From assembly GCF_024763615.1 (NCBI RefSeq), contig NC_077224.1:60026712-60090711 (forward strand): 64,000 nucleotides of DNA, read 5' to 3'. Below, piece after piece: positions 36,401 through 51,400 of this stretch. The DNA comes from Phlebotomus papatasi (Eukaryota; Arthropoda; Insecta; Diptera; Psychodidae). Below the pieces are notes generated by a model. It was not told where the DNA came from. It ran no database searches and saw nothing but the letters and a program-made list of their open reading frames with translations. The first letter of the stretch is position 1, and every line of letters begins with the position of its first letter. The translations under genes were made by a program, and so were the position numbers.

Positions 36401-39400
36401 TTTTGTCTGAGAAAATTTCCCTATACAGCTCTTATCGCTATCTATATGGCAATTTATCTTGCTGGTATTGCAAGTACTCAATTGATTTGTAAAAGATTTG
36501 TGTGCTCTCACTGTTTTTTTTTATGTAGCTGCCCTAGAAAATTATCTTATCAATTTCCTGACAACTTTAAGGGGACTTTTTTCGTGCTTTGAGAAATTGG
36601 GGCGTTTAAGAAAAGCATTTTTTATTGCTCACTTGAAGAAGAGCCAAAGAGAGTTTAGTCACTTATTCCACTTGCTATATAATTTAAAGATCAAATGGTA
36701 AACGATTAGGTAGCGAACTGCTCTCATTTATTCGTAACTTTGGGATCAAAATGTCACCCGGATTATCAGATTGAGACATGTAAAACCGTTTATTTAAAAT
36801 TCAAAAAGTAACTATGAGTAAGAATCAAAGCTGAGGTTCGAGCGCATTTGCTTAAACAAAAACAGGGATGTGGTTGTTGATCCAATACCCCGTGGAATCA
36901 AGTGCAGTGAAGAGTGTAGCTCACTGGATGCAATTCGAAACACCTTTCACACCAGAAAAATTCCTGTTGACCTAAAGAGGATTTGAACCCGAGACACGTG
37001 CACCAAAGCGAATACCCTACAACTTGACCCATTGACCCATCTCATCTAATTTCTAAGGAATGTCAACTACCGTAAATGCGAGTGACTTTGTTCCCTACGG
37101 GTCACTTTGACCCCCTCCTGTACATAAGCTTTCTTTACTTCTAGAACTTAAGGATTGAGGATGGTCTTTACCGATCCCATCTACTATATCTGATCGGTGA
37201 AAACCGTTCTTAAGCATTAGAATTAAAGAAAAGCTCACGAACAGTATAGGGGATTAAAATAATCCGTATCTACGATACAATAGATAAATATGCAAATTCA
37301 CTATTCAAAACCAAGTGTAATCATGTCAATTTAACGATTCCTTAAATTTGAAAAAGTCAGTATACTTCAAGCAATTTTAACTTTGGATTGTTCAAATTGA
37401 ACTTTTAATTGCTCAAATTGAAATGCTGCTCTCTTAGAAAAGTTTAAATATAATTACTAATGAAAATTAATTGATCGGGTGATTATTATCAAATCTATTT
37501 AAAATAGTTTTTATAATCTTAAAATATTTTGCTCATAATAAATTTATTAATAGTGAGAACATATGCCAATATTTACGTGGATAAGTTCCGGCGATTATTT
37601 TATAATGGTTTCATATAATTATATTTGCATGTGTTAATTAAATGAAATCGATATCCCAACTAATATTGGTCACTAATTCCTTTTATTTTTCACAACTAAT
37701 GCAAATAAATGGGCCTGTATTTTCATAAAGTTCAGAAAACGTTTTCAATAGTAAAGAGTGGTTTTTTTACTTATGTGTTGAAGCTTTTTCGAACTATATA
37801 GTAACCACAAGAAGAATAGAATGAAAGAAGGATTTTGCAGCATCGAAGTGGTACAGGCGATAAGAAATGGCTATCGTTCGAGTATCCTAAACCCTAAATA
37901 TTGTTGCTTTCACCTAGTGAAGGCTAATAATCTGCAAAACGGCCAAATATTTCCAAGAAGAAGACAATTCTAATTACCTGGAGGTACGAGGAATTATGCA
38001 TTATGAGCTACTAAAATTGAGCGAAACTGCCATTAGGAGTTGTTACCAAAACTTGTTAGGACTAAGGACTCTTTAGGACTTGTTATTGCTCGAAAAATTA
38101 TCATAATAAATCTAACAACACGATAGGATGATATTGTAACACGACTACGTTCCATGGTATTGCACCTGTGTGGTCCAGGTCAACATCAAAACGCTGAATT
38201 CGGATGTCCTACCGCTCCCGCTATAGTCTCAAAACTTGGCCCTTTCTGATAATCACTTGTTCCGGTCGATGGTATGTACATGGTTTGGCTAAGCAACACT
38301 TTGCCAATTTCAAAGAAGTCGAAAATTGGATGTATGACTGGTTTTGATCGAAGAATGTCTCACAATAACTTCAGGGTATCTATTTATTTCCAAAAAATGA
38401 TAAAAAGTGTAGCTAGCGAGAACAGGTATTTTGAATAAATTATTTTTGTATTTTCTCCTCAACTTTTTCATGTTTCTCGATCATAAAAAAAACCGCGGAT
38501 TTCAAGTTGAGGACCTAGTATAAATACTTTAAAATAATAAATTTGAAGACAAGAATTAAACTTGAAAAAATTAAACTCATATAAAGCAATAAAGATTATA
38601 TTAGATAGATATTTTTTAGGCGAATAATAAATTGGTTTGAAGAATGGTTTACTAAAGCAATTTGTAAGAAAATCCCAAAATATTAATTATTTTTACATAG
38701 GTAGAAGTAGTACACTACTAAAGTATGAGGTCTTCTATAATGTTTCACTGGTTTCACTATATTGTCCATTGCAGAGAAGTAAGAGCACTAAAGCTTTTTA
38801 TTATTTATTCATAAAATACCACGGGGTAGTTTTTCAAATTTTCATGATTCAAAACACTCAGAAAAAATTCTCATGGCGGTTAACCCTTTAAAGAGGAGGC
38901 ACTTTTCATTGATCAAAAATCAGCAAAAAAATGAAACCGATAAACAAAATTAATGAAAGAATGAAACATCTTACAGGTAATCTAATTCTGTGCATTTTTA
39001 TCTCTATGGGTGATAGTGGAAAAAAAAACTTTAAGTAGATTTTTTTTTACAATACCAAGGAACCATAATTTTCACTCTAATACAAAAAAATATTATTAGT
39101 TTCTATCCCTAAAATGGTTTTCCTTAAAAAAAAACAGTAATTATAAAAAAATTAAAAATCATTCATCAGAAAGGTAATTTGAGAATTCGTCTTTTTGATT
39201 TTAATTATTTAATCAAATAGTTGGAGATTTGCAAAACATATTCTAGATTTTTACAACGTTATTAATTCACGGTCATGTTCAAACATTAGAAAGAAGGTAT
39301 AGTCAGAAAAAATTATTTTCTCTATAGGTGTATTTGACATCAAAAGGTTAGAAAAGACATATTAACCTAAATTTTTCTTATAATAAGAATATGAAATAAA

Positions 39401-42400
39401 GCAATAAGATTTATGAAAAAAAGATTTTTTATACTGTTAGGTTCCTAATAATACAAGTATCAGAAAGTGTCAATGAAGGAGTAATTAAGCAGTAATAATT
39501 CAAAGTAGGTGATTCTGGGGCAATTTTGTAGTAGAAGAGGATGGAGAAATTTTACGCACCTTTCTAAGTTTTTTTTCATGTTTCATTTGACAATCTTTTG
39601 CTTATATAATATATATTTTATTTTTAGTGTTGGCAATTTGGAAATATTCAGAAAATTTGTTATTATTTTTTATCTCAAAATTTTATATTTTCGAAAGTCA
39701 TTCAGGTGTGAAACTGCCCCAGTTTCCTCTAAGTTAAACATTGTAAAAATCAGTTTATTACAGATTCTTTTGGTTCGGTTGAAAACAAATTCATTATCTG
39801 TTTCAGAATTTTCTAAAGAGTTTTATATTAGCAAATTTTCTTTCAAAAATTATTAAGAAAGGTAAAAAATTCTACATTAATTGAATGATATTTAGTCGCT
39901 CCTCTTCTTCAGGTCGTATTTTCCATCCTTTCCATCTTTATTGTAAGAATAAAACGCATTGTAAATGAATTGTTTAATTGACAAATCTTGGGATAATACC
40001 AAAATAAATTTAGCAGCAAGATATTATATAACAACAATGAATTCTTATGTGCTGGACACACCTATCACTTAAGCCGAGAGACGGTTCAACGTAATTATAG
40101 CCAAAATAATGAATAGACTATAGGGTGAAAGGAACGTCTATTGACACTTTAAGAACTCGTGTCAGCACCTATTGACACCCTACTCTGTACCATTTGGGAT
40201 ATGAAATTTGAACATCTCTATTTATAGTAAGAGGTAGATTACAGAAAAAAACGTTATATTACTTATATTTTACTAGATACATTAAATAATTTTCAACATT
40301 TTGACAAAAGTGTCAATAGGGGTTCCCTGACGAACAGACGTTCCTCCGACCCTATTCCCATCAATTTCCCACTAAACTGTCTCTTGGGTTAAACCGTAAG
40401 TCCGTCTAGGGCATCAAAGCGTTCTTGGAGTACTTTTCTATTAAAAAAAGAGACCTTTATAAGAAAAAATGCTAAATAGCTTAGGTATTCCTAAAGGGAT
40501 TTTTTTTTACAAATACTCCTTGCGTTCTGAAAAAATCGTACGTTTATTAGTAAATTTTCTATGAAAAAATCCAGTGGAGAACGCGCTACCTTCGGACGAC
40601 TGGAGCTTCGGACAACTTAATGTTTTTCAATATTTTTAATAACTTTGATCTATAGCTCTTTTCAGGAGATTTGAGGCATTGAATCAGCTATTAAAATGTA
40701 ATATTTTAATGGGCCAAATTCATTAAAAACGTATTGAAAAATTTGATAGATCAAAGCTTTAGTCGTCCTAAGGTAGTGCGCTTTCCCTTACAATTTTTTT
40801 TCAGAGCAGAGGGAATATTCGTGTCTTTAAATCATTTTGTTAAAAGATTGTAACTTTAGTTCTTATATTTCAATCAATTTAGGGTTTCAAATTCTTTCAC
40901 AAACTACTTCAATCCGTTTTGAACCGGAAACGCATGGAATAATTTGGACAAAGTTTGAGAAAATGTTTACCATATAAAATAAAGTTAAAACGGTCACTAT
41001 ATAGTACGAATTTTCAGGACATTGTGTCGAAAGCTTGAGCACTTAAAGGAGTCTTTTGTACTCGCCTTTTGCTTTTGCTTATTATTACCTCTGAGTGTTC
41101 TTTGGAACATGAAATACCCGTGGTGCAGGTCTGAATGGCAATGGGTTTGTCATTTGGATCACACTGGGTGCTCATTCCACCATTCGTCTCCATACACTCC
41201 ACGCTTCTCACTTGAATACCTTTGCCACAGGACACGGAACACTATAAATAGCAATAGAGTTGGATGTCTTGTAAAACGAAACAGGTAACAAATTCACTTT
41301 CCAAGATGCCATGAATTAGGAATTGCGCGAAGGTGAATTATTGAAAAATACTTTTTGCGAAAACAGCAGTAAAAATGTTTTAAGCGTCAAAAATGATAAT
41401 CTCTGTGGAAATGGTGCCAGAGAAATATTGCTCTGGGATGTATTCTAAAGCAGCATGAAGCATCAAAATGTACAAGCAAGATATTAGTAACTATTGCAAG
41501 TGGCGAGGAATGGATTATATAAAAAAAAGGGTCACCGCTCCAGGGAATATTCTCAGACATAATCCCTTGGTGTAATGTAAGATTCTATCTGATTATGAGA
41601 TAGAAAATGATTTGGCGAGGGTTATAGAATGTCTCCAGACACAAAAAGAGCTTCACAATTTTTTGACTCATATTTACAGAATTGTCCTTGAGAATGTGCA
41701 CAACAGCTACAATTTCATTTTCCCTACAATTTTTACTAACTTGCAATATCTAATACTCAATTACGATAAGTACTCATAATAATATCTTGAGTAGAAATTT
41801 AAAATATTTCATTGAAATTAAGGGCAGAATCACATTGACAGTAAAATGCTCACCGTCACCGTCAAAGCCCTCACCGTATTTCGTTGATTTACGCATTTTC
41901 ATTGCAATTCTTACGCAAATTTTCCATTACGATATTACCTTGTCTTATACTCGGTGGCACTAGGTGAAAATAGTATAGGAAAATTGAATAAATAAAGCGA
42001 AAATGCGATAAACGGTAAGCAAAAAAAACTGTAGGATTTTTTTGCTACAGTTTTTCGGACAGTTTTTTTGCTCACCGTTTATCACATTTTCGCTTTATTT
42101 ATTCAATTTTCCTATACTATTTTCACCTAGGGCCACCGAGTATGAGATAATGTAACACGATAATTGAGAATTTGCGTAAGAATTGCAATGAAAATGCGTA
42201 AATCAACGAAATACGGCGAGGGCTTTGACGGTGACGGTGAGCATTTTACTGTCAATGTGATTCTGCTCTAAATCTAAAAATATAATAATAATACATTAAG
42301 TAATTTAAAAAAAATCATGGAAAAACATTTCAAATAGAAACAAAATTAAATCAATTAGTTAAAAAATATTTTTAAAAAATCAGGCACAATTCTAAAATAT

Positions 42401-45400
42401 TTAAACCTTCGGAAATAAAATATTTAATTCCATAAAACCCTTTTGGTGTTCACTAATTGGTGAGCTTTGATTGCAATGGATGCTTTTAAGCCCTAGTCAC
42501 TGAAAGAACACGTTGAGGATTAAAAATTTTATAAAATTAAAATTAAATGTTTAATTAAATGTAAATAAAGCTTAACACTTTATCATTTTGTCTTTTTGTA
42601 AATGATCTTTAATAGATACTCTCGCTTTTTTAAACATATTGAAACAGATTATCTTTAATTATTAATTTGAAAATTTCTCAAAAAATAACACTAGGGGGAT
42701 ATGGGGCACCTTTGAATTGTGGTAGCTTTAAAACCGGTTTTTTTCTCATTTTTTTAAACGCAACTGAACCTTACTGTGATATTATTTAGCTCCACCAGTC
42801 CATCGTGAAGCTAAATTACATTATAATAGGCATCAATTCCAATTTATTCCAAATTAATTCCAAATAATTTTAATTTTAAAATAATTAATATATACCAAGT
42901 AATCAAAAAATCTCTAATAGAAATTAATTGGTGTAATAAAATTTCTTAATAAAAATTACAAAATCTTTTGCATTTGACGAAAATTTAAGATTAATCAGCA
43001 TATTTTTTATTCTATTTGCATATTACGTTAGATTTTTGTTTTTCAACAAGAACCAATATAAGAAAACCGGCAATAAGAATGCTTGAATGCTTATTTTTCT
43101 TTCAACAAAAAAATACTGCAGCCAAATTAATTACCAAAATTACAAAAAACTGAGAGTAAATAGTTTTACAAATCAGTAAAATTATTTTAGTGGGTATGCA
43201 TTACAATTCATAAAAATAACAAATTCGGAAATTCTCTCTATAAATTGTTCCGAAGTCGTACCTTATGCGGAAGACTTTTACTTTGAGGATGACCTTGCAC
43301 CCTACTGTTCGTAAGCTTTTCTTTAATTCTAGCACTTAAGAATAAGTCTCATCGATGTAGTGTATATCCGAACAGAAAACACTATCCTTAAGTTCTAAAA
43401 TTGAAGAAAAGCTTACAAATATTAGCGGTCCAAAGTCACCCTTGGAGGTCAAATCCACCCGCTTCTACGGTACGAAGAGAACCTAATTTATGTTCACAAA
43501 AAAATTTTGATCACATAATTTTTTAGTGCCCGATTTTAAATTCTATTCCACAAATGACGTCGTAAGTGTCATTTTATGATTATTAATAATAAAAAAAAAT
43601 TTAGAATTATATCTAGCCTCATTAGCCGTAGTTTAATTGGGTTCTTTTAGGTATTAGAAAATTGAAAATATCTGCCATTATTAAACATGATTTGCGATTC
43701 TAAAATTTTATATTTTTGAAAGTAATCGATGTCAGAAACTGCTTTAGTCTTCTCTAATTAATTTTACTCAAAATGTTACGTGTCACAAAAGAGATGAGTT
43801 TTAAACTTCATTTTTAAGGTAGTTCATAAAGCTACTAAATATAGCTATTTGTAAATTATTCTAACTCTTTATTATTGCTTACTGGACACTATTAGTGCTA
43901 TTAGTATTGTATAGATACAGATAAGATAGGATGAAATGGGCTAATTCGGAATTATTTCTAATTCGGAATTTTGAGATTTCCTAAATATTTCAGATGGGCA
44001 AAAGAAAAAAATCAAGAAGAAATAGTCTTGAGTGTAAGGCTTGTATTTCTTCGTACTCTGTATCTTCTCTTTATCCACCTAAAACAGTAAGTAAATCCTG
44101 AAATTCCAAATTAAGAATTACACAATTTCACCCCAGAGTTGCATAACTAAAACCAATTTTCTACTAAATATGGAATATATACGAGAATGGTCTCAAATAT
44201 TTGAATTTTCCTTATATTAATATTTGAAAATTTTACTGTCCTAAAACTAATTTCCAAAATTTATTTTTGATGTTTAAAAAAATTCATTAAGGATGGAAAA
44301 TTTTGTGGTGAATTTGCGAAATATTAGGCTGTTGCATAATGAGTTGATACAATTTTTCTCGACAGAATAGTCTATAGCTTAGTAGAGTATGTGTGCCAAA
44401 TTCCGGCCAGCTTGCAATTTCAGCCACCTTTTTTGTTCCTCGAATTTCCATGAATTTTTAGTATTTACATACTTTAGAGATTATACAATGCAAAACAAAA
44501 AATGTAGCTTCGACAAACAAGATAACGTGAAAAAGATATTGGAAGAATTCCCGAAGGGCAAGGAACTATGAGAATGAAGGTGGCCGAAATTGGGCACCAA
44601 AGCTATGTCTATATTTTTATTCATTTTAAAATGTATTAAGAATGATTTTAGAGTAAATAAAGACGGTAAACTCTTTACAAGGTTCCAAACAACACTCTTT
44701 CAGAAGAAAGAATAAAATAATCAAATTGTTTTATAAAATATTACATTTCAAACTTGAGACTGACGCTTGCATGCAAGTATGCCGAAATTTGGCACACTTA
44801 CCCTAAGACCATTAAGTATACCGATTTCGATAAAATTTATTGACAAACTCCAAGAAAGCTTAAATGTGATCATCAGAAGCATTGAAAGAGGCTCCGTGTA
44901 GACATTAAACCTCTCAGAGATGATTAAAAGTAAATAGACACTGAGAAAAAAAAGATGCTGCGATTAACTTTTTTTCGTCGTAACTTTAACACTTTTTGGG
45001 TGTAGAAATATATCAACATTAATGTTAATTTTACACCTTATTAAGGGTAAAATTAACATGAAAAAGGGTACCTTTAATCCCTAATACACCTAAAAAGGGT
45101 AATATTTACACCGATTTCGGATCAATACCGCAGGGTAAAATTAACATTTCCGAAATGTTATTTTAACTTATTCGGATTTCCCTCAGTGGATTAATGAAAA
45201 AGCTGAATGATAGACAGTTTTTAGATTGGAGAGATATCCTCGTTTACGAAACGCATTTCAGAAAGCTGACGGCTAGGTGACATTTAAAGAAAACAATCTA
45301 CTAGACTTAGTTTTAAAGAGTATATTGATCAACCAGACGTTTGCGTTCCATCAGGAAACTACCAGGCCACATATATCATTAACAACTTGTTAGAAACTTT

Positions 45401-48400
45401 GATAAGAATTTGGTTAAGATCCATGCATGCATTTTTCTTATAATTAATCTGATATTGCTTAACTGGATTATCACCTCAGTTTTCTTTAAAAGATTACTGT
45501 CAATAATAGTTCTATATTTTTCCAGTTGGTACAAGAGACTATATGAGAGCGGTGTATATTTGATCTAGGTGTTAGTGTGTTCAATGGAGTAGTTTCACTT
45601 CAAATAATCTTCGAAAATACACGTTTTTAGGGTAATGATAATCTAAAAGTAAAACTAATGGGGCTTGGTTTAAATATGGTTCATATCCATTTAGGTAATG
45701 AGTTTCGAATACATAGTTCAATTTTGTGAATCTTCTCCACCCATTAGGGGAGACCGGGGCAAATTAGCCACTTATAGTATTAGATAGTGGTATCTTATAG
45801 TTTGCCATCGAAGAAATATTTAGGAATCCACGCTTTATTCTATATACTTCCCTTATACTTTTTATTGAAATATTTATCAGCCTCATACAAACATTTTTTG
45901 TACAAATTATACGCAGTGAAAAATTTCATTTGGTGGCTAATTCTACCCCGGTCTCTCCTACTAATTATTTTGAATTTAACTTTATTAAATACAGTGTTTA
46001 AAATCATGTAAAATTCTTCAATTCATTATGGAACCGCCTAAAATGAAGTATCGTCATCCTTATTTAAACTTCATCGCATAATCATGAGATATATTTCCAT
46101 CCTCGAATGCAGTAACTTTCACAGAATTCAATGCTTAGTACTGAGGTAATTTATAATAATTTTATAACAAGAGTTTTTTTTTGGCAAAAGTTTCTCTTCG
46201 AGTGGTAAAGTTCAATAATAATTTAGTAAGAAAATCAGACATCCATAAATTACAGTTAACTCCATAGTTCGAGAACCGGCATAAGGCTGAAATTTGTGGA
46301 AGTTTCTGAGAGATCTAACAAGGCTTAAAGTTTAAAGTAAGTTCTCAAAAATTATTTATTTAGAGTTCAAAATCCAAAAGTAACTTTTTCTTAAAATCAT
46401 AAACAATGTCCTGTTAGTATCTTCAAAATTACAATATATGAAGTTCAAGTGTATATGAGTGGTAATTTCAAATCTATTGAAATGGACCACAATCCTTTTA
46501 CTCTGATATGGTGAGATGGCATTTTGTAGCAGTATCTGTGGCTTGGTATGCAGCATTGCTAGGGGAGTTATAAGTAAATAAGTTGTGATGCTCTATTTTG
46601 GTGAGAACTCTCTCGAAGATTAAACAGTAAAAGGAAACTTTTCACCCAAGCAAATTCATCAAGTGCACACCAACCGCCACATCCTGAAATTTACCACCTT
46701 CACCCTGCTCAAAGAAAGCATCCCTGGAGTTAGTACAGTAAAGTGTGCTTGGGTGAAAAGTTATTCTGTGTATAGTGCAATATATACAACTTTTCTACTA
46801 ATTACTTCTGGTGGGTGAAAATGAAATAATTTTTGGAATGGAACTCCGGAAGAGACAAACTTTGGCGTGCATCTAATGCAAAATGAGTGACGTGGCATAC
46901 ATTTATATGAGAAAATCGATTGAAATGTTCAAAGTCGCAAAATTTAATTATTCTCAAGTGAAGAGATTGTCCTTTACTGTCTCTCACAGAGGAAACTTCC
47001 ATTACAACATTTCAGTCATTTGTTCTATAACTAAAATCTCAACTGAGCATTCAGTTCTTAATTCATTTTAATCATAGAAGAATGCAATTTAAAATAGGAA
47101 TTCTGATTTAACGGTCAATGAATGACATTTTTGAAAAAATCGTACCTTGGAAGACTTTTTATCAAGAAACACCTACCCCACTGTTAATCTTGGCTTCTTG
47201 AATCGCATCAATGGCCTTTGCTCAAAATCATTAATGAACAACATTATCATGTAAGAATCAGTTCTTAGGGTAAAGTGATATAATTTGGAATTAGTGTTAC
47301 AAGTTGGACAATTCGCTGGTACAAGTTGCACATGGTTTTTTTTCTTGATAAATAAAGTACAAAATTTGTTTTTAAGTACAAGGAACCAAATTATAAAACT
47401 AAAGCATTAAAAATATGCAAATAAAAATGAAGTAATAGATTTATCAAGAAAAAAGCCCTGTCCAAATTGTACCATTATTGTTTAACTTGTACCGCTTTAC
47501 CCCATACAATAATCTTAACGATTTTTTTTTTGAAAATCGTGTGCAGTTTCCCTTCGTGGTAGCTAAAAGAGTATCGCTAGAAGAGAATAGTCAGTATTTA
47601 TCAGACCATAGAACAGGCAACATCGAGCTCCGTGACCTGGGTCTTGCAAAGTGGAAAATTGATTGCCCCGAGACCCAGGACAACAATCATAAGTTTACCA
47701 TTTTTACAACCATCTACTTTAAAATGGGTCTTTTTCCTTCTTAAGAATTATGTTAATTTTTATATTGATAGACAAAATTATGGAACGCAGTCAGGAGCAA
47801 AGTATGATTTGTATTGGAGATATCAGAGTGAATCATCTGCTCTTTGCTGTTGATTTGGCAATTTAGCCCTTATGGGACTTTTCGGAGAAAAGTTTCAAGT
47901 TTAGTGGACTGATTTGTTAATGTTTGTGAGGAAACAGATAGGAAGCTGAACATGGCTAAATCTTGAAGAGTTGTTCACGAATTGAAGTAGGATAGTCCCA
48001 AACTTTCGATATACATTACCTGGGTGTCATCATTGATGTTGAAATTCAGCAAAAGCACGGTGAACAATACTAAGCTTTATCATTCGGCTAAATTATCGTT
48101 TTTGAAACAAGAGTTGAATAGTCATGAAATTTGGGTAATGACTAAAGGCAGAATCACATTGACAATAAAATGCTCGCCGTATCCTCAGCGTATTTCGTTA
48201 ATTTACGCATTTCCATTGCAATTCTTAAGCAAATTTTCCGTTACCGTATTACCTTACCTCATACTCGGTGGCACTAAGTGAAAATAATATAAGAAAAATT
48301 AAGAAATAAAACAAAAATTCGATAAACGGTGAGCACAAAAAATTGTAAGAGAAATTAATCTTGTAGTTTTTTTTCTCACCGATTATCGAATTTTCGTTTT

Positions 48401-51400
48401 ATTTCTTCAAGTTTCTTATATTATTTTCACCTAGTACCACCGAGTATGAGATAAGGTAATACGGTAATCGAGAATTTGCGTTAGAATTGCATTGAAAATG
48501 CGTAAATTAACGAAATACGGTGAGCATTTTAGTGTCAATGTGATAATGCCCTAAAGGGAACGTTAGCGGTTGTGAAGAACTCAGGTCAAGATCGAGAAGC
48601 TGCTTCTTCCTTTTAACAAAACACAACTCCGATGGTATGATCATGTTAGGCCTATGAAGAAAGGTTCTCCAAAAAAGCTATGCGAACTTTACGAACTATT
48701 AAGGGCAGACGACCTCGGGGCAAGGATAAACTATCTAAATCAAATTCAGGGTTTTGTCTTGAAACGTTTTCAGAACTGGATGCCCTATGCTACTCTTAGC
48801 AGTTTCTCTTAAATATTATTGAAAAATTTATACCACACTTTCTATATAATTTATTTTATTAAAATTTTCGGAGGCAGTCAAAATCCCGTACGTCAAAATC
48901 CCGAAAGCCAAAATTCCGAACGCCAAAATTTCGAAAGGGCCAAAATCCCGAAAGCCAAAATCCTGAAAACCAAAATTCCGAAAACTAAAAACCCGAATGT
49001 TCAAAATTTTGAAAGGAATGAACTTATGGATGATAAAATGTGTAGAATAATTTCCCAAACCATAAAAAATTTCCCTTTGCCTCTAGCAAGCGCGGATGGT
49101 ATCTTGGGAGTGCCTGTGACACTTTTAAGAATTTTGGCATTCGGAATTTTGATTTTCGAGAATTTGGCTTTCAGGATTTTGGCTTTCGGGATTTTGGCCC
49201 TTTCGGAATTTTGGCGCTCGGGATTTTGAGGTACGGGATTTTGGCTACCTCCGAAAATTTTAATAAAATAAATTATATAGAATGTGTGGTAAAAAATTTT
49301 CAATAATATCTAAGAGAAACTCCTAGAATTTTGTAATTTACGTAAGTTGTCCACGCCTAAACTACCCCAGCCCCCCTATATTCTAATATTTTAAAGTTTC
49401 CCTAATCCTGTGTAATATGCAACTTATCAGAGACTCTGATCAATTCTAATTCTCTTTTTGTTCTTTTTTGTGGTTTAGATATTATTTTTTAAAAATTATA
49501 AATATTTTTACAAAGAAAAGAATGAAATGCTTAAAAAATTTCTTTAAAATGATATAAATTATAGATTTCCACTGACGATAGTTCAATGTTTGAAGTTTTC
49601 CTTATAATTTTGTATTTAGAATTCAAATTATTTTTTAATTTATTACCCAATCTGTTTTCAGATTGTGTGATATTGACGGTTCCAGCAAAGTTTTCATAAA
49701 TTTCTCCTATTTTGTAAAGTTACAATGTCTTTAAAATCCGTATTAAATAATAAAAAAAAGACATTGAGATGATGAGCAAATAAAGTTTATTTTTATAAAG
49801 ACCTCTAGTATTTATTTGAAAAAATTCCATTAACCTAGATTTAAAACTTTAGTTAGAAGTATATTGCTTGAAGAAGGAACTATCAAATTGCAAGAAATTG
49901 GTAAGAAGAGCCGAAGTTGATAGGTTCTTAATTAAAGTCAAATATCTATCTAACTCTATCCAAGCGATGATGTTTAACTTTAATTTAGATTCGTTTCAAT
50001 TAAATATAATTTTCACAGAATATACCTTCCTTCTGGTAAAGAAAACGTTATGTAAAAAGAAGAGATAAAATTCATGTTGTATTTTCTCCATTTAATTCTT
50101 CCTGTTTTAATTTACTTGCTTTCACTGCACAGCATTCCAAAATACTCTTCAAAAAGCCAAATTTCTTGCTAAACATAAATCTGAGTAGGGAAAATTATCA
50201 CAGAATGATTTTGCAATTTTACCATATATGTACATATTCTTGTTTTTTAAGTATACTAAGTGTTTAAGTAAATCTATTCCATCTTCATTTATATGCATTA
50301 TCATCGTGAAGAGGAAGGAAGAATGGTAAGTTTGGGAAGATTTTCAACTTCAAATTGTATGTTTTACGGTCAAATTTATGATGGGTGGAAATATTGCGCA
50401 AAACCTACATACGCTACTTTTATGATCTTGGCAGTAGCAATATTTTCTGATAGAGGAAATTAGGGTAGATCTGGACAATTTTGAATTTAACAAAAAATGT
50501 GACTTTGGCTTTATTTAATCCTTGAGTAAAAGTGTAGTCAGTATACTGGAAAATAAATCAAATTTTCTAGGAATATAAAAGTTATATGTCACTGTGCATT
50601 TTCATTGAGCATTATTCATTATTTTTATTTATTAGTTTAATAATTAAAAAAATGCGTTTATTTTGCAAAACAAAAAAGAACACTTTAAAATTAACAATGA
50701 ATACACTGAGTGAGAGAAATCCGAAAAAGTTAAAATAACATTCCGGAAATGTTTATTTTACACTGCAGTATTGATCCGAAATCGGTGTAAATATTACCCT
50801 TTTTAGGTATATTAAGGGTTAAAGTTATCCTTTTTCATGTTAAAAAGGTGTAAAATTAACATTAAAAAATGTTGATATATTTTTAGACCTAAAAAGTGTT
50901 AAAGTTACGAGGAAAAAAAGTTAATCGCACCCCCGTTTTTTTCTCAGTGTAATTAAAATAGCGAAAAACCTGAAAGAATGATTATTGAAAATATTTTTCA
51001 ATAGTTTTTTCAAACTCTTTTTTATATCATTCTAATTTCAAAAATTTCGTATAAAATTAAATTTATATGATTCTCATCTATTTTGTTTGTGAAAAAGTCA
51101 AAATTAACCTTCTGAGAAAATCCCGTATGGTACTGCCCCAAAACCGTATTAAAAAAAAATTATAATATTTTTGACCCAATAAATTTTTTGATCATTTCTT
51201 TGCCATGTAATGCAAACATCCCTATAGAGATTTCCTTTGTGGAGTCATATATTTGATTAAAGCATCGCATTGCTAGAAACTGTCCTGTGCCAATGGACCC
51301 CACTTTCCTCTATACAACCCGTTCTGCCAATGCAGACTTTAATAATGTCTTGCTAGTGCCTGGATGTTGTAAACGTTATTTTTTTAGGTATGAGTAATTA

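Larger units (their letters stand above)
36207..41088 (-). other. intron c-d, 4.9 kb
   Basis: Contains a minus-strand tRNA-derived SINE (about 36860-37047), a MITE at 37068-37257, a decayed plus-strand mariner transposase (37826-38380), a nested MITE pair (about 40053-40415) and a palindromic MITE (40573-40790). 38400-40050 is AT-rich with nothing recognisable; a pair of 'ttctggggcaatttt' and 'aaactgccccagtttcc' ends at about 39510 and 39710 may mark another old MITE. Confidence 0.8.
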
